Assembly (NCBI GenBank): GCA_022796195.1
Contig: JAAWIE010000008.1
Span: forward strand, 1-51,153
From: Lawsonibacter sp.
Lineage (GTDB): Bacteria > Bacillota > Clostridia > Oscillospirales > Oscillospiraceae
Direction of reading: 5' to 3'
Length of the DNA stretch: 51,153 nt
A program made the translations under genes and the position numbers. Below are positions 16,689 through 25,700 of the stretch, one piece after another (the stretch's first letter is position 1; the number at the start of each line of letters is the position of its first letter). The notes under the pieces are model-generated. The model saw nothing but the letters and a program-made list of their open reading frames with translations, was not told the DNA's origin and made no database searches.

Positions 16689-18914
16689 ATGAGCAAGCAA
16701 GAAAAAGAAACGAATAAGGGCGATCTCATCGACGTAAAATCCCTGATTGGGGACGCTGACGGCGCAGGCTACTCCCTGGACGATATCATGGCCGAGTACG
16801 GCCATCCCTCCCCGCCGCCGGAAGAGAAACGCCTTCCTGCCGGAGAGGAGCGGTTCAACACCATCGAGTGGGCGAAAATCTCAAAGGGCCGGACCCGGCC
16901 TGCGGCCAGCAAGCCCCCCTGTTCCGGCGGACAGGTGGTCGCTTTTCCCGGAAGTCAACCCGTTTTGCCCAAGGAGCCCGACCCGCCCAGCGAACCGGAA
17001 GAACCGGCGGAGGAACTGGAGTCTGAGATGCCGGAACCCGCCCCGGTGATCCCTTTCCCAAAGGAAGAAAACGTCCTGTCCTCCTTCTTCAAAGATCTGA
17101 GCCGGAAAGCCGACGACTACGCCGACCACATGTTTGAAGAGGACGAAGCCCTGGACAAACAGGAGGTCCGCCGGCTGGAACAGCTCATCCCGGGCACCGA
17201 CCTGGAGGAACTGGATGACGCACCGCCCTCCCGGCAGTGGCGGCGGCCCCGGCGTCAGGAACCGCCGCCCCCCGATGTTGCACCCGGCGAACTGGCCAGA
17301 CGCCTTGGCCGGGGGCTGAAATGGATGCGCACTCGAACCCTGCTGCTCCTCCTGCTTACCGCCCTCTCCCTGCTGCAAACCCTGCTTCCCATAGCGGGCG
17401 TGGTACTGTCCAGCCCTCTGGATCAGCCAGCTGTCCAATGCTGTCTGTCCACGGCCTTGATGGGGACGGGGATCCTGCTGTCCGTTGATGTACTCTTCGT
17501 CGGGCTGTATCGGGCCTGCCGCCTCAAATTCGGAATGGATACTCTGGCCGCCCTGGCCTGCCTCTTTACCCTGGCCGACGGAATCGCCCTGCTCCTGTCC
17601 AGCCAGCCGCCGGCACGCCTGCCCTACACGCTGGTTTGTCTGTCCGGCCTGTTCTGCCTCCTGCACGGCACATACCACAAGCGATGCGCTCTGCGGCTGT
17701 CCTGCCGCACCGCCGCCGCCGCCTCCTCGCCCTACCGGGTCACCCTGGACCCGGCCAAATGGAGCGAGCGGGGGACCTATACCAAATGGTCGGGCACCCC
17801 CGAGGGCTTTGGCAGTCAGCTCCAGACCGACGACGGCGCCCAACGCATTTTCCGCCGGATATGCCCCCTTCTGTTTCTGGGGGACATCACCTTTGCCTTG
17901 CTGGTGTCGGTGGGTTCCGACCAGCCGGAACGGCTGGTGTGGGCTTTATCCGCCCTGTTTGCCGCCACCGCCTCTTTTGGCGGAGCTTTGGTCTACAGCC
18001 GTCCCCTCCATAAAGCGGCCCGCCGTCTGGCGGCCAGCGGGGCCGCCTTGGCCGGCTGGCCGGGGATGGCCGCTTCCCGCAAAGGAGACTGCGTCATTAT
18101 CACAGACGGCGACCTCTTCCCGCCCGGCTATGTGGAACTGAACGGCATCAAGGTTTTATCCGACTTTTCTGCCGAGCGGGTGGTAGCCTATACCGCCACC
18201 CTCATCCGGGACTCGGGCAGCGGCCTGACCAAGCTGTTCCATGACCAGCTGCGTTCCATGGGCGGGCTGATGCGCCGGGCAGATAACCTGCAATGCCACG
18301 AAGGCGGCGGACTGTCCGCCAACATTCGGGGCGACCAGGTACTGGTGGGCTCCGCCGCCTTTATGAAGCTGATGGAAGTCCAGCTGCCCCAGGGGCTCAA
18401 TGTGAAAAACGCCGTCTTCTGTGCCATCGACCGGGAACTAGCCGGGATCTTCGCCCTGAGCTATACCCTGCCCGACACGGTCTTCCCCGCACTGGAGGCC
18501 CTGATGCTGGAAAAGGTGGAACCGGTGCTGGCCACACGGGATTTCAACTTAATCCCTGCCATGCTTCAGCAGAGATTCAAACTGGCGGTCTCCAAAATGG
18601 CCTTTCCGCCGGTGGAACGCCGCCGCCAGCTCTCCGACGAGGAACAGGACCACAGCGATACCATTACCGCCTTGCTCTGCCGCGAGGGCTTGCTCCCCTT
18701 TGCTGAATCCATCACTGCGGCCAAGCGCCTGCGCTGGGCCACCCGGCTGGGCACCTCGCTGTGTTGTGCCGGGTCCGTACTGGGGATGCTCCTGTCCGCC
18801 TACCTCACCTCTGTGGGCGCCTATACCTCTCTGTCCCCTCTGAATCTGCTGATCTACATGCTCACCTGGCTCGCTCCCGTCTGGTTCCTGTCGGGCTGGG
18901 TACACCGGTTCTAG
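16689..18914 (+). CDS. Pseudo-P-type ATPase-like membrane protein
   Basis: This is a 741-residue protein. Residues 1-210 are hydrophilic, Pro/Glu/Arg-rich and probably disordered. Eight membrane segments follow, in the 4-2-2 arrangement of P1B ATPases: about 217-240, 253-275, 284-304, 311-327, 391-410, 415-436, 690-712 and 716-738. The cytosolic part after the sixth segment keeps P/N-domain-like sequence, such as GGGLSANIRGDQVLVGSAAF (compare GxGxxGxVxGxxVxVGN). All catalytic signatures are missing: the DKTGT loop is replaced by ITDGDLFPPG (471-480), and there is no TGES actuator loop or CPx metal site. It is probably not an ion pump; a scaffold or regulatory role is a guess. The start has AAGGAG 8 bases upstream. 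Confidence 0.72.
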   Translation: MSKQEKETNKGDLIDVKSLIGDADGAGYSLDDIMAEYGHPSPPPEEKRLPAGEERFNTIEWAKISKGRTRPAASKPPCSGGQVVAFPGSQPVLPKEPDPPSEPEEPAEELESEMPEPAPVIPFPKEENVLSSFFKDLSRKADDYADHMFEEDEALDKQEVRRLEQLIPGTDLEELDDAPPSRQWRRPRRQEPPPPDVAPGELARRLGRGLKWMRTRTLLLLLLTALSLLQTLLPIAGVVLSSPLDQPAVQCCLSTALMGTGILLSVDVLFVGLYRACRLKFGMDTLAALACLFTLADGIALLLSSQPPARLPYTLVCLSGLFCLLHGTYHKRCALRLSCRTAAAASSPYRVTLDPAKWSERGTYTKWSGTPEGFGSQLQTDDGAQRIFRRICPLLFLGDITFALLVSVGSDQPERLVWALSALFAATASFGGALVYSRPLHKAARRLAASGAALAGWPGMAASRKGDCVIITDGDLFPPGYVELNGIKVLSDFSAERVVAYTATLIRDSGSGLTKLFHDQLRSMGGLMRRADNLQCHEGGGLSANIRGDQVLVGSAAFMKLMEVQLPQGLNVKNAVFCAIDRELAGIFALSYTLPDTVFPALEALMLEKVEPVLATRDFNLIPAMLQQRFKLAVSKMAFPPVERRRQLSDEEQDHSDTITALLCREGLLPFAESITAAKRLRWATRLGTSLCCAGSVLGMLLSAYLTSVGAYTSLSPLNLLIYMLTWLAPVWFLSGWVHRF

Positions 18915-18992
18915 CGTTCGCTGGAATGGCGGTCAAAGTCCCCCCCCTGTTTTCGTCCAACCGGTCTGATTCCAAAGCTCTCCTTTGAAACA

Positions 18993-19025
18993 AAAAGTTC
19001 TCCGGCCTCTGGCCGGAGAACTTTT
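18993..19025. terminator. Bidirectional terminator between the P-type-like and SLH genes
   Basis: A perfect 15-bp stem with AAAA and TTTT ends and a 3-base loop lies between convergent genes. Confidence 0.85.
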
Positions 19026-19038
19026 GCTGTTTCAAGAC

Positions 19039-22000
19039 TTAGTAGGTCAATACCCGGTGAATAATTTGTGCCATATCCACCCGGGTCAGGGGATTCTTAG
19101 GAGCCAGACGCCCGTTGGAGATGGGCAGATAGCCCATCTGGACCGCATGGGCCATCGCTCCTTGCGCGTAGTTGGAGACATCATAACCGTCGCTGTAACC
19201 GTACAGGTAACTGCTCAGACCGTCATTAGCACTCCAGCCCACCGCCCGCATGGCCCGCTGGACCATACAGATGGCGTCCTGTCGGGTCAGCGTGTAGTTC
19301 GAGCCGTAAGCTCCATTGCCAATGCCGCTGACAATGCCCATAGCCCGCAGGGTGTTCACCGCCTGCGCATAGTAGGCATTGGGAGGAACGTCGTTGAAAT
19401 AGACATAGCCGCCGGTAGAAGTCAAGCCGAACGCCTTATAAACCATCACAGCAAAATCCGCCCGGGTGATAGAGTGTTCCGGCCCGTACTGCGTGTTGGA
19501 AATCCCGTTGGTAATGCCATTCTCTCGGAGATAGTCCACCGCTGCCCGCTGAGCGTCGCTGTATGCGCCCATGTCGTTGAAGTAGGCTGAGCTGGTGCTG
19601 GGCGTGACAGTGATCACCAATTCTCCCTCAAACGTGGAGCCGCTGGAGTTTGAGCCGGTGTAGGGGATCGTCACTGTTCCGCTGTAGCCTGCCCGAGGGA
19701 CAAAAGTCAGGTCAGAGATCAAGTTGCTCCCGCTGGTGCGGTAGGCAGTCCCGGAACTGGCCTGACGGCCATACCGGGTAGGGCTGGTGTACTGATAATA
19801 GATATAGCCCTGGCTGGAGGCGGGCATAGCCCCGAACTGAATGGAGGACAAACTGCCGCTGTTCCGCTTGAAGTCATCCCCTCGGAAATTAACCGGAGAG
19901 ATGCGGGTGGAGTAGCGTACGGTCACGTCTGCGCTGGCACGGTCCACCGCAATTTCCACGGTGCCCTGGAATTCGTCGTTATTGTTGGAACGAGCGGTAA
20001 AATCCAGATATACCGTTCCGGTGTAGCCGCTCTTGGGAATAAATGCCACACGGTCCAATTCACTGGCCGCAATGGAGGTGCCGCTGGAGGTAATCCGGGT
20101 TCCCTGGTTGGAACTGGAGCGGTAGCCCCGGTACAGGTCGCCCTGGTTGCTCCCAGGCAGACTGAACCGGACGGAACTTACATTCCGGTCGGTCTCCCAC
20201 TGGGAGAGATCATCAAAGTCGTCCCGGTTAAAGACAGCCGCAGAACCGTAGTCGGTCCGGTAACGGATCACCCGGTCGGTACTGCCGCTGGAACCACCGC
20301 CGCTGGAACTGATGGTGATCACACCCCGGAAGCTGTCGCCGTTGCGGGCACGGCCTGTAAAGGGGATATCCAGCGTCCCGGAGAAGCTGTTGGAGGCCCG
20401 GAACGACAGGTTATTGATCCGGTTTCCGCTATTGTTATAATACCGGGTACCGGTGCTGGTAATCCGGCTGTTGTTGTAGTACAGAGAACCGTCGGAGCTT
20501 CGGGGCAGTTCCTCAAACTGGATGTAGTCCAGAGTGAGGCCGGTCAGCTGGCGGCACAGCTCGCTGAAATCACTGTTGGAAAAGTACTTCGTCCGTCCGG
20601 GGGCGCAGGTGTAATGGATATCCCCCTCGCCGGTGCCGCCCCGCACGTTGATCTCTACGTTGCCGCTGAACTGGACTCCTTTGCCGCTCCAGCCGGTGAA
20701 TGGGATGCGGACAATGCCCCGATAGTTCTCCGCCGGGACAAAGGTGAGGCGGTCGATGCGCGGGGTGTAGGTACCGAAGTAATAGACGGTGTCGGTATTG
20801 ACCGTGATACCGGTACTGCCGCGGTAGTCGTAGTACAGCGTACCCTCGCTGGCGCTGGGCAGAGCGGTAAAACGGATGTAGTTCAAGACTTGACCACCCA
20901 GCAGCTTGCTGCAATAGTCGTCAAAATCCTCATCCCGGAAGGTGACCGCGCCGCCCTGTGCGGTGTTATAGGGCACGCCGCCGATGGCTACGCCGCCGCT
21001 GTTCTCCCGCTCTACAGTAATGGTGAGCTGGCCGGTAAAATATTTCCCGCCGCTGGTGCTGTAGCCGGTGTAATAAATGACCAATGTTCCAGTGTAGCCG
21101 GGGGCGGGGACAAAGGCGATGTTGTCCAGGTCCTTCATGCCGTAGCGGGTATTGAGGGCAACCCGGCTGCCATAGTTCCCCTCGCCCACATAATTGGTGT
21201 ACAGCGTGCCCTCCCGCTCAGGAGGCAGGGAGAAGGTCACATAGCTCAAGCTCGCGCCGGTCTCCTGGTTGCAGACCTGATTGAACTGAGAGGCGCTCAG
21301 CCTGAGCGGAGTGTTGTAGGGGGTGGTGAGGGAGGATACCGGGGTAGTATCCCGGTTCACGGTAATGATAATCCGGCTGGAATAGTTCCGGAAGGTATCC
21401 GAAACGGCGGTGAAGGAAATGGTCACTTTGCCGCCGTTAAAGTTGCGGTTGGGAACAAACGTGATATCCTCCAAGCCCCGCTGTTCCTGGGAAGGATTGC
21501 GGTAGTAGCTGCCCGATTGGGCCACGCCCGCGCCGGGCTGGCTGTCCGAGGTGTAGTTGTAGTACAGCGTGCCTTGGTTGGTAGGGACGCTGACATTGGT
21601 AATGTAGTACAGTTTTCCGCCGGCCAGTTTGTTGAAATGGCTGGTCAGGCTGCTGAAATCCAGCACGTCTCCGGTGCCCATGCTCCCCAGTTCAATGGTG
21701 GTGCCTGCGTCTGAGGTGACCTCCACGTTGAAGGATATCTCATACCCGCCGGCAAACCCGACGATGGTGGTCCGGCCCGGGCCGCGGCCCGCCACAGTCC
21801 CGCTGGCAACCTCCGCGATGTTGGGGTCCGAGGACTGCCAGATCACGGCTTGACTGTTGTTCGCGGTGCCGTAACGGCCCAGGCGGTCCAGGGGGATCGA
21901 CTTGCTGCCGCCCTCGGGAATGACGATGTCAGGGTCAAAGCCGTCTTCCCACTTCATGCCGCTGACTTCCACCTTGAGGGTGGCGCTCCGCTTGTTGTCC

Positions 22001-22632
22001 GGCTTCCGGCCTTTGATCGTGGCTGTAACTTCGGCCTCGCCGGGGCCGATGGCGTTGAGATAGGCGGTCTTGCCCAGGCTGTCCGCCCGCTGGACCGTCA
22101 CGACCGAGGGGTCGCTGCTTTCCCACTCCGCCACGGCGTTGTCCGGGTCGCGGTTGGCGGTGATTTGCTGCACTCCGCCCGGCTCCATCTTCACGGACGA
22201 TGTGTTGATCTTAATTGCACCCATCGCCTGCTCGACTTCTATCGTACAGCTGGCCTTTTTGCTTGTGATAGGCCCCCCGAAGGTGGGGTATTCGGCATAC
22301 ACTTCAATGGTTGCAGTGCCCGCTTTGTCCGGTTTTACCGTAATGGACTCGCCTGTTTTGCCTGCCACGCTGATCACGTCTGGGGTATCACTTACCCAGT
22401 GGATGTCCACACCCTCTGTCGAAGCTCCCTCCGGAACCGGGGTCACCTCTACTTCCAACGCGATCTCTTCGCCTGTGGTGACCAGCGCGGGCGGTTCCTC
22501 TTTCAGTTTTACGTTCAGCCCCGTCAATTCCGGCGCAGGGTCCTCCGCCAATACCGCCGGGGTCAGCCCAAGGGACATGGACAGCGCCAGCAAAACCGCC
22601 AGCCAGCGGCGGGATTTCCTTACTTTCCGCAT
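19039..22632 (-). CDS. SLH-domain surface protein with six long tandem modules
   Basis: This 1,197-residue exported protein has a signal peptide (residues 1-29, ending AVLA). Ig-like, BIG2-type modules follow (about 35-310; for example WESSDPSVVTV and WQSSDPNIAEVASGTV). Next come six related modules of 105-120 residues (about 310-1016) that I do not recognise. Each has an acidic xxDFxxxC-like start, a GTLYYxY motif and LTFVPxxxYxGxVxIPFTG. Three S-layer-homology domains close the protein (about 1017-1197; YFNDMGAYSDAQRAAV, TRADFAVMVYKAFG, TRQDAICMVQRAM) and would bind pyruvylated wall polymer. The start ATG has AAAGGAG 8 bases upstream. It lies 86 bases after the larger SLH gene, with a strong hairpin between. 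It is probably a structural or adhesive surface protein. Confidence 0.85.
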   Translation of the reverse strand: MRKVRKSRRWLAVLLALSMSLGLTPAVLAEDPAPELTGLNVKLKEEPPALVTTGEEIALEVEVTPVPEGASTEGVDIHWVSDTPDVISVAGKTGESITVKPDKAGTATIEVYAEYPTFGGPITSKKASCTIEVEQAMGAIKINTSSVKMEPGGVQQITANRDPDNAVAEWESSDPSVVTVQRADSLGKTAYLNAIGPGEAEVTATIKGRKPDNKRSATLKVEVSGMKWEDGFDPDIVIPEGGSKSIPLDRLGRYGTANNSQAVIWQSSDPNIAEVASGTVAGRGPGRTTIVGFAGGYEISFNVEVTSDAGTTIELGSMGTGDVLDFSSLTSHFNKLAGGKLYYITNVSVPTNQGTLYYNYTSDSQPGAGVAQSGSYYRNPSQEQRGLEDITFVPNRNFNGGKVTISFTAVSDTFRNYSSRIIITVNRDTTPVSSLTTPYNTPLRLSASQFNQVCNQETGASLSYVTFSLPPEREGTLYTNYVGEGNYGSRVALNTRYGMKDLDNIAFVPAPGYTGTLVIYYTGYSTSGGKYFTGQLTITVERENSGGVAIGGVPYNTAQGGAVTFRDEDFDDYCSKLLGGQVLNYIRFTALPSASEGTLYYDYRGSTGITVNTDTVYYFGTYTPRIDRLTFVPAENYRGIVRIPFTGWSGKGVQFSGNVEINVRGGTGEGDIHYTCAPGRTKYFSNSDFSELCRQLTGLTLDYIQFEELPRSSDGSLYYNNSRITSTGTRYYNNSGNRINNLSFRASNSFSGTLDIPFTGRARNGDSFRGVITISSSGGGSSGSTDRVIRYRTDYGSAAVFNRDDFDDLSQWETDRNVSSVRFSLPGSNQGDLYRGYRSSSNQGTRITSSGTSIAASELDRVAFIPKSGYTGTVYLDFTARSNNNDEFQGTVEIAVDRASADVTVRYSTRISPVNFRGDDFKRNSGSLSSIQFGAMPASSQGYIYYQYTSPTRYGRQASSGTAYRTSGSNLISDLTFVPRAGYSGTVTIPYTGSNSSGSTFEGELVITVTPSTSSAYFNDMGAYSDAQRAAVDYLRENGITNGISNTQYGPEHSITRADFAVMVYKAFGLTSTGGYVYFNDVPPNAYYAQAVNTLRAMGIVSGIGNGAYGSNYTLTRQDAICMVQRAMRAVGWSANDGLSSYLYGYSDGYDVSNYAQGAMAHAVQMGYLPISNGRLAPKNPLTRVDMAQIIHRVLTY
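19585..21705 (-). repeat. Six-fold protein repeat in the SLH protein
   Basis: Six diverged copies of a 105-120-residue module are encoded in tandem. The clearest conserved positions are (G/E)GTLYYxY in the middle and F(V/I)PxxxYxGTVxIxFTG near the end. They are protein-level repeats; the DNA copies have diverged. Confidence 0.7.
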
Positions 22633-22680
22633 TTGTAACACTCCTTTTCAGGTGCGGTTTTTTCATGGGATGATGGGAGA

Positions 22681-22710
22681 CGGGAGCGGGCCGGAGCCCG
22701 CTCCCGCCGG
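22681..22710 (-). promoter_or_regulatory. Strong hairpin between the two SLH genes
   Basis: A 10-bp GC-only stem (CGGGAGCGGG, 6-base loop, complement) begins about 10 bases after the first SLH gene's stop. No T tract follows, so it looks like an mRNA stability or processing element rather than a full terminator. Confidence 0.5.
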
Positions 22711-22718
22711 GGAATATA

Positions 22719-25700
22719 TCAGTTGGCTTCTTTTTCATACCAGAGTGAGCCGGCCTCATCCCGCACGCCCCACTGAACCTCAAGATAGTGTTTATAAAGA
22801 GGTGTGGTTCCATCAGGCATCGTACCTACCTGACGTTTTACAAGTTCAATACGCAATGATTGAGGTGCCGGTGAACCACCCGAGTTGTACAGAGTTCCAG
22901 CGGGAACCACAGCATACAACCCGCCTGTCGTAGATGCCCCCAATGTCAGTGTAACTGTTGTAGCTTCGGCACCCTGGCTGACGGTTGCACTCTTGATACC
23001 ATCCGGCAATGCAGGTGTCCCAAAGAATTCCAACCCACTTTGAATCAATTTATAGTCTGTTCCGTCCTGTCTGTACAGCTGCTTATCGAAAATAAGTGTC
23101 ACGGAACCTCCTGTCAGTTTCTTGTCAGCTTCATCTATATAGACATTACCACTTGCCTCAATCAGCCGAGGCGGTTCTCTGTCCGTAATTACAAGAGCCT
23201 GCGCACGGAACGAATAAATTGTTTCAACCGGTTCCATACCGCTGGTCTCCGAACCCCTGGCCATAGTCAACATATAGTATCTTGCACCAGGTTTTGCGTT
23301 CGTACCTCCAAGTTGGGTAACATCCTCCCGCATATCGTGTTCACCCTGCTGTGCGGACTGCGGGTCTGTACCGGGGAGTACATCCATTCCCGGCTGTATT
23401 CCGTTGGCAGTAAGCCAATCCACAAGCAATGTTTTTGCTTCAACCGAGGCATATAGATCAAAAACAGAATACCCGGTATTGGGGTCAGACAGTCCACCTG
23501 TATATACAGACCTCAGTGCATCCAGAATAGTATAATTTGCATACGCCGCAGGAAGATCCGGTTTGGCTACTGACTTGAATGGCGTACTCATCCACGGTTT
23601 GCTTTGCAGGTTTCCATCAGCATCGGTAAGGTAAATGTTCTTCAAGTCATCTTCCAAATACAGAAGATATTTTAATTTGGCATCCATATTTGTGATGGTC
23701 ATGTTCATACCGCTGCCACTGGCACCCAATTCAATCTTGGGCCGCTCTGTCGGTTTGGTTTTGAACTTGTAAATGAAGATTTCAGACGGTTCCCCTGCCG
23801 AACCCAAAATAACAAAGTAAGCATAGTATGTCCGGTTGGACTGCAACCCTTCAATCTCTGTATTCGAAAGTGCGACCCCCTGGTTTCGTATCTCGCCAAC
23901 AATGGCTTTAGAACTGCCAACCCATTCTCCCGGTTCGTTGATTTCGCCCCGGTCCGGAAGTGTAACCTTTACTTTGGGCCTCGTTCTCCACTCATCGCCA
24001 TTGCGTGGTATATACTTCGGTTGGATATCAAACGCGCCGCCAGTTACCCCCTCCACTTCAATTCTTGTTGTAACAACAGGCACCCATGTACTTTCATCCG
24101 GGTCCTCCTCTTCACCTTGAGAAGCGGCGGCAATCGCATACTTCACCGTACCGGGGCGGTCCAGAGCAAGCTGTACTGTTACCTTGTTAGACGCTGGTTC
24201 AAAAGCGGGGTAGTGCTCTGCAAAGGAGGGCTGCAAAGAATCCACGTAATTCTTGGGCATATGCAGCCGTTTGGGGTCACTTTCTGCCGGAACATCTGGA
24301 ACACCGATAGAGGCAATACCGCCCCTGCCCAGGCCTCTTTCCACCTGAGTAGTCCATGCCCGTTCCAGAATATTGACATTTTTGTCTCCCGTAACATCTG
24401 CCAATCCACTGGATGTACCCGCACCAGCATTTACATAGAAGTTGACATCTCCGCTCCAAGTTGCCGGATTGTTGCCTGTGCTGCTGTTTCCAATCCGGTT
24501 AATGGAAATTACAAATTCATAGTATATATTGCCGCTGTCATCCAGCAAATTGATATCCGGGAATTCCTTATTGCAGTCACAGAAATAGTTCTGCAAACTC
24601 TTTCCGAACAAATTACCATCCGATGTATAAATGCGGCCGCTGTTGCCCAAGTAAACCCAACCGTTATCATCCGGCCGACCGTATTTGAACATATTCGGCA
24701 GACCATAGGCATCTGTGGGCTTATTTGCTTGGTCTAATGTGGCCTCCCCTGTCAATTTTTCTCCTCTGGAGTCCACAACCCGGTAATACAAATCGTATTC
24801 CAGCGTTGTGTCGGTCCAGAGAATCAGGTCGTATCCCATTCCCTTTTGTACTGTGTGTGTAGCATCGGGAATCACGCGGAAACTGTAATCGACACTGTAC
24901 TTGTAGACATTATTAGTTGGATCAGGCACTACGTCCGAAATTCGATCCGGCCATTCTGTACTGACCAAGTCAAATTGCGCCATATTCAGCTGTGCAAAAA
25001 CCACTGTAAATTGCGGAACTTTATGACCAGCAGCTTCCGTTCTTGGGTCGGTTTCTACCACTATCGCCGGAGTAATTTTATTCCGGTTTGTGGAATTATC
25101 TGTAAGGTTTTGGACTTTAAAGTGGTAAGTGCTGCCGCTTCCCAGGCGAATCGCTTCTTTTTGTCCAGGTTTCAGTCCCGCAGTACCCGGGAAAATGACT
25201 TGCATCTTGCCTTCTTCGTTGGTCACTCTGACTTGTTCATAGTCAACTACCCATTCATTCTCCAGAACGCCAGAGTCACCCTTTATCTTGACCGGACGCC
25301 AATCTGTTCCAACCAATTTTTCTTCCAAAATGATACTGTCTTTCAGGGCTTCCACAAAATTCTTTAACGCTTCTGCCCTCTCTGGCTCACCCTTATCCGG
25401 GTCAATTGTGTCCTTATACATGGTCAGAAAATCCATTCCCAGCGCACTTTCCGGACAAACCAACTCGTTAAATTCCAGGATAACATCCGTATCATTGATG
25501 GGGTCTAAGGAATCATCTGCCCCCGAAAACCTTGTAAACCTCTGTGTCACAATCGGGCCGCTCATGTCCAGGGTATGAATGCCGCCTTGGAGTTTATACA
25601 CGGTAATGGTGTAGTTCCCTGCGGTATCCTGGGCCAGATAGTACAGGTCGTAGGCCGTCTCAGGCTGTAGGCCCGTGACATTGAAGGTTACCGGAGTATC

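Noticed and set aside
19585-21705. CRISPR or tandem DNA repeat in the SLH gene
   Set aside because: The repetition is seen only at protein level with diverged DNA; no regular short repeat-spacer pattern exists.
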